A stretch of 64,000 bases of DNA from Chitinophaga sp. YR573. Its GTDB lineage: Bacteria; Bacteroidota; Bacteroidia; Chitinophagales; Chitinophagaceae. The notes beneath the pieces were generated by a model. It saw only the letters and a list, made by a program, of their open reading frames with translations, made no database searches and was not told the origin of the DNA. Position numbers and translations under genes: made by a program. The stretch lies in the NCBI RefSeq assembly GCF_900110995.1, contig NZ_FOJF01000001.1, forward strand, positions 2,125,199 through 2,189,198, written 5' to 3'. Below are positions 1 through 9,469 of this stretch, one piece after another; the first letter of the stretch is position 1, and the number at the start of each line of letters is the position of its first letter.

Positions 1-1092
1 CAAACCAAACAGGAGTTTCTTAACGGTTCCAAACGTGATACCAGTGGTATTCATAGCAGAAACTTCTCTGCCAATGTAAGCCTTTCATGGACACTCTTTG
101 ATGGTCTTAAAATGTTTGCCACCCGTCAGAAGCTGGAAGCTATGCGCAACCTGGGCGAGCTGGCAGTAAAAGATCAGCTGGTGAATAGTGTTGCCAATAT
201 CATTGCCGGTTATTATAACATTGTGCAGCAAAAACAACAGCTGCGTAATGTGTCCGAACAGATGTCTATTTCAGAAGAAAGAGTGAAACTTTCGGATGCA
301 AAATTCCAGACTGGCTTAGGTCCTAAAACAGACTGGCTGCAATCCAAAGTAGATTACAATGCACAGAAAGCAGCTTACTTAAGACAACAGACATTAATAG
401 AGCAAAGCAAGTCCGCATTGAATCAGTTAATGGCAGTAGAAGCAGGTAATACCGGTTACGATGTACAGGATAGCATTCCGTTGAATATGTCATTATCTTA
501 CGGAGAACTGCGTCAGCAGATCTTACAAAAGAACACTGGTTTATTGGTGGCACAACAAAACCTCACCGTATCTCAGTTACAATTAAAAGAAAGTAAAGGG
601 GATTATTTCCCGGTCATTAATTTCAACTCCGGATATAATTATTCCCGTGTTAATTCTAATGCTGCTACCAACTCTTTCAGTCCGGTATATAACCAGAACG
701 GTGTATTGAACTATGGGTTCAGTGCAACCATCCCCATCTTCAACGGGTTCAATGTAAAGAGACAGGTGCAGGATGCCCGGCTAAATGTAGATTATCAGCA
801 GCTGATGCTGGAAAATACACGTACTAAAGTAGCCCTCTCGCTCAGTACTGCTTTTCAGGATTATGAATACTATAAAACAGCCGTAACGCTGGAAGAAGAA
901 AATATGTTACTGGCCAGAGAAAATGTGATGGTAGCGCTGGAACGGTTTAAACAGGGTGTATCCACTTCTATAGAATTAAGGGAAGCACAGCAAAGTCTGG
1001 AAGATGGGTTTAACCGGTTGATCAATGCCCGGTATAATATCAAATTAGCGGAAACACAATTGCTACGATTAAACGGGACGCTTATAAATTAA
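1..1092 (+). CDS. TolC family outer-membrane efflux protein, 5' truncated
   Basis: The frame is open from base 1, so the gene begins upstream; 363 residues are visible. TolC proteins are trimeric outer-membrane channels that work with an inner-membrane pump and a periplasmic adaptor. Seen: long amphipathic Gln/Ala/Leu-rich helices, a segment LFDGLKMFATRQ near the visible start and its counterpart PIFNGFNVKRQVQDARL about 220 residues later. These are the strand-plus-helix starts of the two internal TolC repeats. The C-terminus ends LAETQLLRLNGTL, typical of the last helix. The partner adaptor and pump genes would be expected upstream, outside the window. A double-hairpin repeat starts directly after the stop codon. 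Confidence 0.9.
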   Translation, partial: QTKQEFLNGSKRDTSGIHSRNFSANVSLSWTLFDGLKMFATRQKLEAMRNLGELAVKDQLVNSVANIIAGYYNIVQQKQQLRNVSEQMSISEERVKLSDAKFQTGLGPKTDWLQSKVDYNAQKAAYLRQQTLIEQSKSALNQLMAVEAGNTGYDVQDSIPLNMSLSYGELRQQILQKNTGLLVAQQNLTVSQLQLKESKGDYFPVINFNSGYNYSRVNSNAATNSFSPVYNQNGVLNYGFSATIPIFNGFNVKRQVQDARLNVDYQQLMLENTRTKVALSLSTAFQDYEYYKTAVTLEEENMLLARENVMVALERFKQGVSTSIELREAQQSLEDGFNRLINARYNIKLAETQLLRLNGTLIN

Positions 1093-1172
1093 TTTTTGGG
1101 TGCAGGGCTTCGCCCTGCAAAAACCCTCCCAATTTTTTTGTGATGGAGCGAAGCTCCACCACAAAAAAATTG
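1093..1172 (+). repeat. Double-hairpin intergenic repeat, copy 1
   Basis: First hairpin: TGCAGGGC at 1101-1108, loop TTC, GCCCTGCA at 1112-1119. Second hairpin: 19-nt arms at 1131-1149 and 1153-1171 with loop GAA, stem core TGATGGAGC against GCTCCACCA, and one A-C mismatch. The element fills the 81-bp gap between two convergent genes. Four related copies lie in the window. It can act as a bidirectional terminator because T and A runs flank the second hairpin. Confidence 0.85.
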
Positions 1173-1173
1173 C

Positions 1174-1929
1174 TTAATTCTCTTCTTCTTTCTTCGCAGG
1201 ATTAGCCTTTTCCTGTTGATACTGCTGGAAGCTTTGTTTGATATATAACAGCAGGTCATATTCCGAAGCATCCATTATAAACTGGTATCCCGGACGGAAA
1301 CGATGCATAAAGGTATCCAGGTCATTCCCGTTCAATTTGGTCATACGTTCCACCAGTTCCGCATTATACCGGTAATCAATGAATTTCTCTTTTTCCCAGT
1401 ATACCAGCTGTTCCTGAAAATGCTCCTTACGTTTACGCGCCTTGCTGGGTACAAGATAAGTAAGCGCTGTAATAGGATTAGAGGGTAATGTTTTCAGCAC
1501 ATCCATCGCACCAGGCTTATGGTAATTAAAATACTTCCCATACTCCTGACGGATAGAAAGGGAATCCTGGTGATAATCCTTTGAACGGATCTGCACTTCC
1601 TGCAAACCAAATATGCGTTTGGAAAGATATACGTTGATGAACATGGAGGTAGTAGGCACTGATAATTCCTTCCTGTAAAAACTGAGCATGGAAAATTCCA
1701 GCGAATCTCCAGGCATCGCGTCTATAGAAAAACGGCCACTTTCGTTCGTTACTGTACCACTCCGTGTACTTTTATTGATAATTGTTACTCCCGGAAGACC
1801 TGATCTTGTGTCTGCATCTGCCACCATACCAGATACTTTCACCTGCGCATTAGCTTGCTGCAGACAGAATAACAGGTAAAAACATAATGCTCCGATGCAT
1901 CCGGTAAGTCTTTTAATTCGTCTAGGCAT
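1174..1929 (-). CDS. Secreted protein with carboxypeptidase-regulatory-like domain
   Basis: 251 residues. A signal peptide covers about residues 1-28 (basic start, hydrophobic core, cleavage after QANA). Residues about 30-115 match the CarboxypepD_reg-like beta-sandwich that opens many Bacteroidota surface proteins: VSGMVADADTRSGLPGVTI, then TVTNESGRFSI and a SLEFSMLSFY segment. The rest is charged and helical, with no recognised domain and no TonB-receptor barrel, so this is not a truncated SusC. The C-terminus is Lys/Glu-rich. The start follows the signal peptide. The role is unknown; periplasmic or surface location is inferred. Confidence 0.75.
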   Translation of the reverse strand: MPRRIKRLTGCIGALCFYLLFCLQQANAQVKVSGMVADADTRSGLPGVTIINKSTRSGTVTNESGRFSIDAMPGDSLEFSMLSFYRKELSVPTTSMFINVYLSKRIFGLQEVQIRSKDYHQDSLSIRQEYGKYFNYHKPGAMDVLKTLPSNPITALTYLVPSKARKRKEHFQEQLVYWEKEKFIDYRYNAELVERMTKLNGNDLDTFMHRFRPGYQFIMDASEYDLLLYIKQSFQQYQQEKANPAKKEEEN

Positions 1930-2055
1930 CGCCCAAATTTACTTTTCCCTGCGCAAATAAAACGTTAAAAATTGTCCACAACTGATATCCCGTATGCGAT
2001 AACGGGTTATAGACATTCGACTATATTACTATCTTTATTCCTTATTTCAAACACT

Positions 2056-2970
2056 ATGCCTCATAAGATCATATTTGCGACTCAACGTTACCAGTACCTG
2101 AAAAACAAGTTATTAGCCCTGGCGCAATGGGAAGAAGGGATCATAGATATACGGGATTTCCCGGATGGAGAGCATTATCATCGCATAAAAAGTGAGGTAG
2201 AAGGAAAAGAAGTAATATTAGTAGGAGGTACTATTGATGATAAAGAAACATTAGAATTATTTGATATTGCCCATGGCTGTATCCAGCAGGGAGCTGTGTC
2301 CCTGAACATAGTAATCCCCTTTTTCGGGTATTCTACGATGGAGCGGGCTGTAAAAGAAGGGGAAATCGTAAAGGCGAAAACCCGGGCCCTCCTGTTCTCC
2401 GCATTACCCCAAACCGCTACAGGCAATAAAATTATGATGATAGACCTGCACGTAGATGGTATCACCTATTATTTTGAAAAAGGTATCCGTCCGGTACACC
2501 TCTACGGTAAAGACCTGGTAAAGGAAGCTGCCCTGGAACTGGCCGGAGGCCGCCCCTTCGTACTGGCCAGTACAGATGCCGGCCGTGCTAAATGGGTAGA
2601 ATCCCTGGCCAATGACCTGCACGTACAGGCAGCTTTTGTGTTCAAAAGACGCATTTCCGGAGATGAAACCCATATTACCGCTATCAGCGCAGACGTAAAA
2701 GACAAACCCGTTATTATTTATGATGATATGATCCGCACCGGAGGTTCCCTCATTCATGCTGCCCAGGCATACATCGATGCCGGTGCATCTGAAATATCTG
2801 TCATCACTACTCATGGTATTTTTGCCGGTAATGGTTTTCAAAAGATAAAAGACAGTGGGATCATCAAAAAAGTAATCTGTACGGATACCCATCCCAATGC
2901 ATTAGCTATTCACGACAATATGCTCGAAGTAAAATCAGTAGATAAGATTATTGTTGCCTGTTTTCTCTAA
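2056..2970 (+). CDS. Divergent ribose-phosphate pyrophosphokinase family protein
   Basis: 304 residues from ATG 2056; a TTG at 1972 would add 28 residues with no family similarity. PRPP synthetases make phosphoribosyl pyrophosphate from ribose-5-phosphate and ATP. Seen: the DLH motif (IMMIDLHVDGI), a flexible-loop-like KRRISGDE, and the PRPP-binding loop IIYDDMIRTGGS. The ATP-loop region usually written FGYARQDR reads FGYSTMER, losing the conserved Arg-Gln pair. It also lacks the usual spacing of the canonical enzyme. It may be a paralogue with altered substrate use rather than the main prs. It stands alone between a convergent-facing secreted-protein gene and a GNAT gene. Confidence 0.75.
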   Translation: MPHKIIFATQRYQYLKNKLLALAQWEEGIIDIRDFPDGEHYHRIKSEVEGKEVILVGGTIDDKETLELFDIAHGCIQQGAVSLNIVIPFFGYSTMERAVKEGEIVKAKTRALLFSALPQTATGNKIMMIDLHVDGITYYFEKGIRPVHLYGKDLVKEAALELAGGRPFVLASTDAGRAKWVESLANDLHVQAAFVFKRRISGDETHITAISADVKDKPVIIYDDMIRTGGSLIHAAQAYIDAGASEISVITTHGIFAGNGFQKIKDSGIIKKVICTDTHPNALAIHDNMLEVKSVDKIIVACFL

Positions 2971-3042
2971 TCACTTCACAGACATTCCATTGGCAAGGTG
3001 TTTGTTGTAACGCCAACGGAAATCGTGCTGTACAAATAGATA

Positions 3043-3477
3043 ATGATGTTAAGTTTTCGCTTCATTGAATATGGTAGCACTGCCTGGCATGACATGGTAT
3101 CTCTACGGGACATTGTTCTGAGAAAGCCGCTGGGACTCACTTACACAGAAGAATATCTTCAGAAGGAGATCAATGATCAACTACTGGGATGTTATACAGA
3201 TGAATTATTATCCGGCTGCTGTATTCTTACACCATTCGATGATACAACGGTACAATTGCGGCAAATGGCCGTGGACAACGCATTTCAGGGACAGGGAATT
3301 GGTCGCCAACTAATACTGTTTGCAGAACAACAGGCAAAAAATAATGGATTCACTCATCTCATGATGCATGCACGCAAAGAAGCAAAAGGCTTTTATGAAA
3401 AATTAGGATACAGCGCTAAAGGCGCTGAATTTGAGGAAGTTGGCATACCTCATTATGAAATGAGTAAAGAATTATAA
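3043..3477 (+). CDS. GNAT family N-acetyltransferase
   Basis: 144 residues. GNAT enzymes move an acetyl group from acetyl-CoA to an amine. The acetyl-CoA binding motif A is clear: LRQMAVDNAFQGQGIGRQL, with the Q-x-x-G-x-G/A pattern, followed by an ARKEAKGFYEKLGY motif B that is usual for the family. It ends with PHYEMSKEL, typical of YitI/ElaA-like small GNATs. Two in-frame ATG codons (3043 and 3046) are equally possible starts. The substrate cannot be read from the sequence. It lies about 70 bp after the PRPP-synthetase-like gene and might be cotranscribed. Confidence 0.85.
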   Translation: MMLSFRFIEYGSTAWHDMVSLRDIVLRKPLGLTYTEEYLQKEINDQLLGCYTDELLSGCCILTPFDDTTVQLRQMAVDNAFQGQGIGRQLILFAEQQAKNNGFTHLMMHARKEAKGFYEKLGYSAKGAEFEEVGIPHYEMSKEL

Positions 3478-3618
3478 CAGGGGGAATTAATAAAAATAAC
3501 AGCCTTTCTCATTGTACTGCCCATTTCGATTGTATTATAATTGGACCTAGATATCATACGATAAGACGGACACGGAAACCCGTCTAAAAAAATTTGTAAC
3601 CTAATCTTTCAATATAAG

Positions 3619-6600
3619 ATGAGAAGCCATGTACTTAACTGGTTATGGCTGTGCTGTGCCTTTTTCTGTAGCATTAGCCCTGTAATAGCCAGTACAAGCG
3701 TTAACCAGCCCCTGTTGAACCTTACGTACTTTCAGCAGAAAGATACGACCGTTAAGCCAACAGCAGCGCCCGTAGTAATCACTCCCAACACAAACAAAGA
3801 CACTACCGGTAAAGGCAAAACGGACTCTGCCACTGTAACCAAACAGGATAGTTCCAAACCTGCGACCACAGCAGCTAAGGATACTACTGTAAACCCTACC
3901 AGCGATACTGCGCTGATAGTCCCCGCTGACTCTAATACGCTTAAAAAAGAGATCGGTCAGTTCACTATTAAAGGCGTGGTAAAAGAGCCCGCAGGTACTC
4001 CCATTCCCGGCGCAAAAATAATGAACGCTGCTACGAAAGAAGCAGTGGCAGCCGGTGCAGATGGTAAGTTCTCTATAAAAGTATCTTCAAAAGATACCAT
4101 CAAAGTATCCGCTGTTTCATACGGCGAACAATCGATCCCCATCACTTCTCACGATTCACTAAAGATCACACTCACATCTGCATCCACCGGTAAAAAACAA
4201 TTACAGGAAGTAGTAGTGACTGCACTGGGCATCCAGAAGAACCCACGTTCTGTAGGATATGCAGTGGAAGAAGTTGGTGGCAACGCCGTACAGGAAGCGA
4301 AAGAAGTCAACTTCGTAAATGCATTGACTGGTAAAGTACCTGGTCTGCAAGTCAATACCAATACCGGTTCTATGGGTGGATCTACCAAGATAACTATCCG
4401 TGGTCCCAAATCTATATTAGGAGATAACAATGCCTTTATAGTAGTAGACGGTACTCCTATTGTAAACAATAATACCAATGCTGCCGGACAACAGAATGGT
4501 GGTGGTGGTTACGACTTTGGTTCCTCTCTGCAGGATATCAACCCCGAAGATATTGAGAACATTTCCGTATTGAAAGGTGCTGCTGCTACTGCCCTGTATG
4601 GTAGTCGCGGTGCAAATGGTGTACTGCTCATCACTACTAAAAAACGTCCGGATGTCCCAGGTGGTATAGGCGTTACTTATAGTATCAATGCACAGGTGGA
4701 CCAGGTGTCTGTATTACCTAAATACCAGAACGAATACGGCGGCGGTACCGGTGGTAAATTCGATACGCTCTATTATAATCAGCACCCCGAAGGATTCATC
4801 GACGAAGCACATGCTACCTACGATGACAACAATGGTAAGGGTCGCTATGATCTGCTGGTAAAATATGCAGATGATGCTTCATGGGGGCCTAAATTATCAG
4901 GACAACTGGTACGTCCCTACTGGTCATGGGATAAAGATAAAGGCAATCCTTACTTCGGACAAACAACTCCATGGGTAGCGCAGCCCAATAATGTGAAAGA
5001 TTTCTACAGAACGGGGATCACACTCACCAACAATATTGCACTAGCCGGAAATGATGATAAAGGTTCCTTCCGTTTGTCTTACGGAAATATGAATCAGAAA
5101 TTTATATTGCCAGGTGCGTACATGACACGTAACAATGTTGCCTTCAGCGGTAACTACGAAGTGGCAAAAGGATTAACAGGAACAGCTTCCATAAATTATA
5201 GTATGCTGGATGCAAAAGGTAGGCCCGGCACAGGTTTTACCGGACCTAACCCAACCCTGCAGTTCACTATGTATGGTCAGCGCCAGTTAGATAACGAAAT
5301 GGAAAAACGTTATCAGTATGCAGACGGGTCACAAATCACCTGGAACAGAAAATCATGGAGTGATCCCACACCGGCATCCAGCAATGGGCCATACTGGCTC
5401 CGCTACATGGATTATGAATCAGATAGCCGTAACCGGTTGTATGGAAATGCAGGACTGGACTATGAAGCAAACAAATGGTTAAGTTTCAGTGGAAGGGTAT
5501 TTATGGATGATTACAATACACTGGAAGAAGAAAGGACCGCCAAAGATTACTTTGTAGGTGCTTATACCAAACGTGTTCGTACTTCCCGGGAAATGAACTA
5601 CCAGTTAACCGCTAATATAAAAGCAGATATTTCCCATGACCTGAAATTTAATGCATTAGTGGGCGGTAATGTCATGCACCGTAAATGGACTACCACAGGT
5701 GGTTCCACTACAGGTGGCCTGATGATCCGGGGTGTATATAATCTGAATAATTCTGTACAGACAGCCATCCCCATCGATGAGTTTTATGAAAAGCAGATCA
5801 ACTCTACTTTTGCAACTGCATCATTTGCATATAAGAACCTGTTGTTCCTTGATCTGACCGGCCGTGCCGACTGGAGCTCCAGCCTCATAAGTAAAAATAA
5901 TCCTTACATATATCCTTCCGCTTCTACAGCCTTTGTATTTTCAGACCTGCTGAAAAACTGGAAATGGCTCAGCTTCGGTAAGCTACGTGCAAGTGTATCT
6001 ATGGTGGGTAATGATACAGATCCTTACCAGATCTATGATACTTATGATTTCATACCTCCTTTTGGCAGTAACCCTGCAACACAGTTGTCTTCTACCAAAT
6101 ACAACCAAACACTCAAGCCTGAACGTAGCCGTGAATATGAAACAGGGATACAGGCTAAATTTTTTGACAATCGTATTGGTATAGATTTTACTTATTATGA
6201 TCGTGTTACAAAAGATCAGATCATTCCTTTACCCGTTTCTTCTGCTACCGGATTTGTAAATACGATCGTAAATGGTGGTAGTGTACAAAACCATGGTATA
6301 GAAGTAGGTGTTGATCTGAATCCTGTTCGCCTGAAGAATAGCTTCCGCTGGGATATCAGGGCTAACATTGCACGTAACAGGAACAAACTGCTGAACCTCG
6401 ATATCGATCAGTACAATACCTCTCTTCCTGTATTATTAATCGGAACAGACCGCCGTACACAAAAGGTATCCGTAGCCGCTTATGTAGGCAAACCACTGGG
6501 TACATTACTGGGTACAGATTATGTGTATAATGACAAAGGACAAAGGATAGTGGGAGATAATGGTATTTATATGATTACACCCAGTCCTGTTCCTATCGGG

Positions 6601-7137
6601 AACGCCTATCCTGATTATACAGGTGGTGTAACAAACTCCTTCTCGTATAAAGGTATTTATCTGTCTGCCCTGGTAGACTTTCAGCATGGTGGTGATTTCT
6701 TCTCATACACCAACATGTATGGTAAAGGGTCCGGTCTGCTGGATATTACAGCAGCCAATGGCGTACGTGAAAAAGGTATCATTGCAGAAGGTGTAACAGC
6801 TGATGGCAAGCCAAATGAGACAGTACTGGATGCCGCTACCTACTTCCAGAGCAATGAAGGTAAACTGTTAAGCAGGGCCAATCTGTACGACGCCAGTTAT
6901 GTATACCTGCGTGAAGTGAAACTGGGTTATAACCTGCCTGCATCATGGTATAAAAAAGTACATGCGCAGAATGCCCGTCTTTCTTTATACGGACGTAATC
7001 TGTGGCTCATTAAATCAAATGCACCCAATGTGGACCCATCCAACATTCTGAACTCTGCTTCGAATGTACAGGGTATAGAGGGTGGTGCATTACCATCTGT
7101 AAGGTCATATGGAGTTAACCTGAACATTTCATTTTAA
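3619..7137 (+). CDS. SusC/RagA family TonB-linked outer-membrane protein with long Thr/Lys-rich N-terminal linker
   Basis: 1172 residues. SusC proteins are TonB-dependent importers that pair with a SusD lipoprotein to take up oligosaccharides or peptides. In order: signal peptide (about 1-25), a low-complexity Lys/Asp/Thr/Ser-rich linker (about 40-113), a carboxypeptidase-regulatory-like domain (about 114-185), the EVVVTALG box near residue 197, a plug with NALTGKVPGL, IRGPKSI, VLKGAAATALYGSRGANGVLLITTK, and then a beta-barrel ending in VNLNISF with terminal Phe. The linker before the first domain is unusual; most SusC proteins go from the signal peptide straight into it. The SusD partner starts 5 bp after the stop. 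A short hairpin (AGACGG/CCGTCT, 3564-3585) lies in the leader. Confidence 0.95.
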   Translation: MRSHVLNWLWLCCAFFCSISPVIASTSVNQPLLNLTYFQQKDTTVKPTAAPVVITPNTNKDTTGKGKTDSATVTKQDSSKPATTAAKDTTVNPTSDTALIVPADSNTLKKEIGQFTIKGVVKEPAGTPIPGAKIMNAATKEAVAAGADGKFSIKVSSKDTIKVSAVSYGEQSIPITSHDSLKITLTSASTGKKQLQEVVVTALGIQKNPRSVGYAVEEVGGNAVQEAKEVNFVNALTGKVPGLQVNTNTGSMGGSTKITIRGPKSILGDNNAFIVVDGTPIVNNNTNAAGQQNGGGGYDFGSSLQDINPEDIENISVLKGAAATALYGSRGANGVLLITTKKRPDVPGGIGVTYSINAQVDQVSVLPKYQNEYGGGTGGKFDTLYYNQHPEGFIDEAHATYDDNNGKGRYDLLVKYADDASWGPKLSGQLVRPYWSWDKDKGNPYFGQTTPWVAQPNNVKDFYRTGITLTNNIALAGNDDKGSFRLSYGNMNQKFILPGAYMTRNNVAFSGNYEVAKGLTGTASINYSMLDAKGRPGTGFTGPNPTLQFTMYGQRQLDNEMEKRYQYADGSQITWNRKSWSDPTPASSNGPYWLRYMDYESDSRNRLYGNAGLDYEANKWLSFSGRVFMDDYNTLEEERTAKDYFVGAYTKRVRTSREMNYQLTANIKADISHDLKFNALVGGNVMHRKWTTTGGSTTGGLMIRGVYNLNNSVQTAIPIDEFYEKQINSTFATASFAYKNLLFLDLTGRADWSSSLISKNNPYIYPSASTAFVFSDLLKNWKWLSFGKLRASVSMVGNDTDPYQIYDTYDFIPPFGSNPATQLSSTKYNQTLKPERSREYETGIQAKFFDNRIGIDFTYYDRVTKDQIIPLPVSSATGFVNTIVNGGSVQNHGIEVGVDLNPVRLKNSFRWDIRANIARNRNKLLNLDIDQYNTSLPVLLIGTDRRTQKVSVAAYVGKPLGTLLGTDYVYNDKGQRIVGDNGIYMITPSPVPIGNAYPDYTGGVTNSFSYKGIYLSALVDFQHGGDFFSYTNMYGKGSGLLDITAANGVREKGIIAEGVTADGKPNETVLDAATYFQSNEGKLLSRANLYDASYVYLREVKLGYNLPASWYKKVHAQNARLSLYGRNLWLIKSNAPNVDPSNILNSASNVQGIEGGALPSVRSYGVNLNISF

Positions 7138-7142
7138 AATTT

Positions 7143-8621
7143 ATGAAGATGCTTAATCGAATGCTAAAATATAGTTGTCTTATTTTATTATCCGGCCTCA
7201 TTTTATCGGCCTGTAATAAACTGGATGATATCAATCACAACCCGACAAAACCAACCACCTCAGATCCTGTTTTCCTGCTTACAGGTGCAGAAAAGAGTGC
7301 GATGGACATTTTGTACAGCACACTACAGAACGGTTATTTCGGGATGCATTATGCACAATACTGGTCTGGTAATGCAAGAGTGGCAGACAGTCAGTATGCA
7401 ATAGACGAAGGCAATAACACCGCCTTCTGGACCGCCTTGTATAAATCATTATATAACCTGCAGCAGATCATTCAGCTGAATAATGCAGCCAGCGTCGCCA
7501 ATCCGGCAGCCGTTAATCAGAATGCGATTGCAACAATCCTTAAAGCATGGTTATTTCAGATCCTGACAGATACTTATGTGAATGTGCCTTATACAGACGC
7601 ATTAAAATTAAGTACGAACATTGCTCCGAAATATGATGATGCAAAAAGCATTTACAGTTCACTGGCAGATACACTACAGGCACAGATAAATCTACTGGAT
7701 GAATCAAAACCAACTTTTGGTGCAGGAGATGTTATTTATGGGGGAGATGTGGCTTCATGGAAAACACTGGCGCATTCATTACTGTTGCGTATGGCTATCC
7801 GTATGGCAGATGCCGATCCTGTAAAAGCACAAGGTCTTATAGAGGCAAATTACCAGGCTGCAATGACCAGCAATGCTAATAATGCAGAAGTTATCTATCC
7901 GGGAGTTACTCCTAACAGGTTCCCTATGGATGAAACAGAGAGGTCTATCATTGACTTCTTTGTAAGCAGCACACTCGTAGATTATATGAAAAGTGTGAAT
8001 GATCCGCGGTTGCCTGTATATGCAAGACCTACAAAGAACAATCCTGCAAATTATGTAGGCTTGCGTTATGGAACTACCGCAAATGATCCGTCCAGGACAT
8101 CACTGACAGCAGATGATCTATCTTTTCCTGGTACTAAGATCTATTCTTCTGCCATGCCCGCTATCTTAATGTCTTATCCTGAAGTAGAATTCATCCTGGC
8201 TGAAGCTGCTGCACGCGGTTATGCCGTAGGTGCTGATGCTGCTACTCATTATACAAATGGGATTAAAGCATCTATGGATTTCTGGAGCATTACCACAGGT
8301 GTAGATGAATATATTGCCGGTGTTCCTTACAATGCTGCCGACTGGAAAAATGTAATCGGCACTCAGAAATGGCTGGCATTATATCCACAGGGATTCCAGG
8401 CATGGTTTGAACGCATCCGTCTGGATTTCAAAAAACCAGGTGGTGATTCATTATTCCTGGCGCCTTACAATGGATCTTTAGACCCTAATGTACCGTTTGT
8501 ACCTTACCGTATTACTTATCCTACCGGCGAGCAAACGCAGAACAAAGCCAGTTATGATGCAGCGGCGGCAGCAATTGGCGGAGATACCAAAGGCACTAAA
8601 AACTGGTGGTTGAAATTCTGA
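7143..8621 (+). CDS. SusD/RagB family nutrient-binding outer-membrane lipoprotein
   Basis: 492 residues. The signal peptide ends in the lipobox LSAC (Cys 24), so the mature protein is lipid-anchored and forms the lid on the preceding SusC barrel. The body fits the SusD-like_2 branch: LDDINHNPTKPT after the lipobox, a helical TPR-like core with ILKAWLFQILTDTYVNVPYTDAL, and YPEVEFILAEAAARGY near the C-terminal third. The end, with GGDTKGTKNWWLKF, is also typical. The gene is 5 bp after susC and is followed by a strong terminator, so the pair forms one transcription unit. No enzyme genes lie beside it, so the substrate cannot be inferred. Confidence 0.93.
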   Translation: MKMLNRMLKYSCLILLSGLILSACNKLDDINHNPTKPTTSDPVFLLTGAEKSAMDILYSTLQNGYFGMHYAQYWSGNARVADSQYAIDEGNNTAFWTALYKSLYNLQQIIQLNNAASVANPAAVNQNAIATILKAWLFQILTDTYVNVPYTDALKLSTNIAPKYDDAKSIYSSLADTLQAQINLLDESKPTFGAGDVIYGGDVASWKTLAHSLLLRMAIRMADADPVKAQGLIEANYQAAMTSNANNAEVIYPGVTPNRFPMDETERSIIDFFVSSTLVDYMKSVNDPRLPVYARPTKNNPANYVGLRYGTTANDPSRTSLTADDLSFPGTKIYSSAMPAILMSYPEVEFILAEAAARGYAVGADAATHYTNGIKASMDFWSITTGVDEYIAGVPYNAADWKNVIGTQKWLALYPQGFQAWFERIRLDFKKPGGDSLFLAPYNGSLDPNVPFVPYRITYPTGEQTQNKASYDAAAAAIGGDTKGTKNWWLKF

Positions 8622-8660
8622 TACTTTTCTTAATACACAATAGATCAACAATCAATCGTG

Positions 8661-8689
8661 AATCCCGGGTAAACGCCCGGGATTTTTTT
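8661..8689 (+). terminator. Intrinsic terminator of the first SusC/SusD unit
   Basis: ATCCCGGG (8662-8669), loop TAAACG, CCCGGGAT (8676-8683), then a run of T. It lies 40 bp after the susD stop codon. Confidence 0.9.
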
Positions 8690-8690
8690 A

Positions 8691-8698
8691 TACTTTTG
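8691..8698 (+). promoter_or_regulatory. Bacteroidota -7 promoter box
   Basis: TACTTTTG fits the TAnnTTTG consensus and lies 18 bp before the ATG at 8717. No clear -33 box is visible because the region upstream is the terminator stem. Confidence 0.5.
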
Positions 8699-8716
8699 CG
8701 GATCAACGGGAAGTAC

Positions 8717-9439
8717 ATGCGAAAGAAAATTAGTCTGCTGGCTATATGCCTGCTTTGGAGTATTGCACAATTGTCTGCACAGAAATTAAATCAGGCTTAC
8801 CAGAACTGGTACACCTACTTTGGTACAGCACAGCTGAATAAACACTGGTCTATCCCCTTCGATTTCCAGGCGAGGATTCGCAATGGCATCAGCGATAAAG
8901 GGCAGATCCTGAACCGTGCCGGCCTGCAATATATGCCTGGCACAAAGGCGGGCTATCTGTTGGGATATGCGTACGTAACAACCTACAGTGACGGCGCTGC
9001 TGCCTGGTTCCCTGAACACCGTATATACGAGCAGTTTATTTATAAACATACCGTATCTAAATTTGCGATGACGCATCGGGTACGGCTTGAAGAACGCTGG
9101 GTAGGGCAGAAGATTGCTACGCATGATGATGTACAAAGCTGGAGGTACGGTAATCGCCTGCGTTATTTTAACCGCACACAATTTTCTATCCGTAAAGGAG
9201 AGAAGGTCACTCCATTCTACATAGCATTGCAGAACGAGTTTTTCATGAACCTCTGGAACAATGAGATCAACGATAAATTTATAGATCAAAACCGTTTTCT
9301 CATCGCAGGGGGATATGCGCTGAAGCCCAATCTGAAACTGGAAATTGGTTATATGAACCAGTTCATACAACCGGCAAACGGAGATCAGACAATGAATCAC
9401 ATTTTACACCTTGCAGTGTTCCATAACTTCTCCTTATAA
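8717..9439 (+). CDS. DUF2490 domain-containing protein
   Basis: 240 residues from ATG 8717, which begins a clean signal peptide (MRKKISLLAICLLWSIAQLSAQ). The in-frame upstream extension crosses the preceding terminator and promoter box, so it is rejected. DUF2490 members are predicted small outer-membrane beta-barrels. Seen: alternating aromatic strands such as NWYTYFGTAQLNKHWSI, RAGLQYMPG, YEQFIYKH, RVRLEERW and a C-terminal HLAVFHNFSL strand. The NRTQFSIRKGEK turn and FYIALQNEFFMN strand fit the family. Function is unknown. It has its own promoter and ends just before repeat copy 2. Confidence 0.8.
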   Translation: MRKKISLLAICLLWSIAQLSAQKLNQAYQNWYTYFGTAQLNKHWSIPFDFQARIRNGISDKGQILNRAGLQYMPGTKAGYLLGYAYVTTYSDGAAAWFPEHRIYEQFIYKHTVSKFAMTHRVRLEERWVGQKIATHDDVQSWRYGNRLRYFNRTQFSIRKGEKVTPFYIALQNEFFMNLWNNEINDKFIDQNRFLIAGGYALKPNLKLEIGYMNQFIQPANGDQTMNHILHLAVFHNFSL

Positions 9440-9469
9440 AAGGCTCAGACGGGTAGTGACCCAGTTTGA

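Noticed and set aside
1972..2055. 28-residue N-terminal extension of the PRPP-synthetase-like protein from TTG
   Set aside because: No similarity to the family before MPHKIIFATQ; ATG 2056 gives normal length.
3564..3585. Hairpin AGACGG/CCGTCT as a terminator before susC
   Set aside because: No T-run follows in either direction; at most a leader hairpin.
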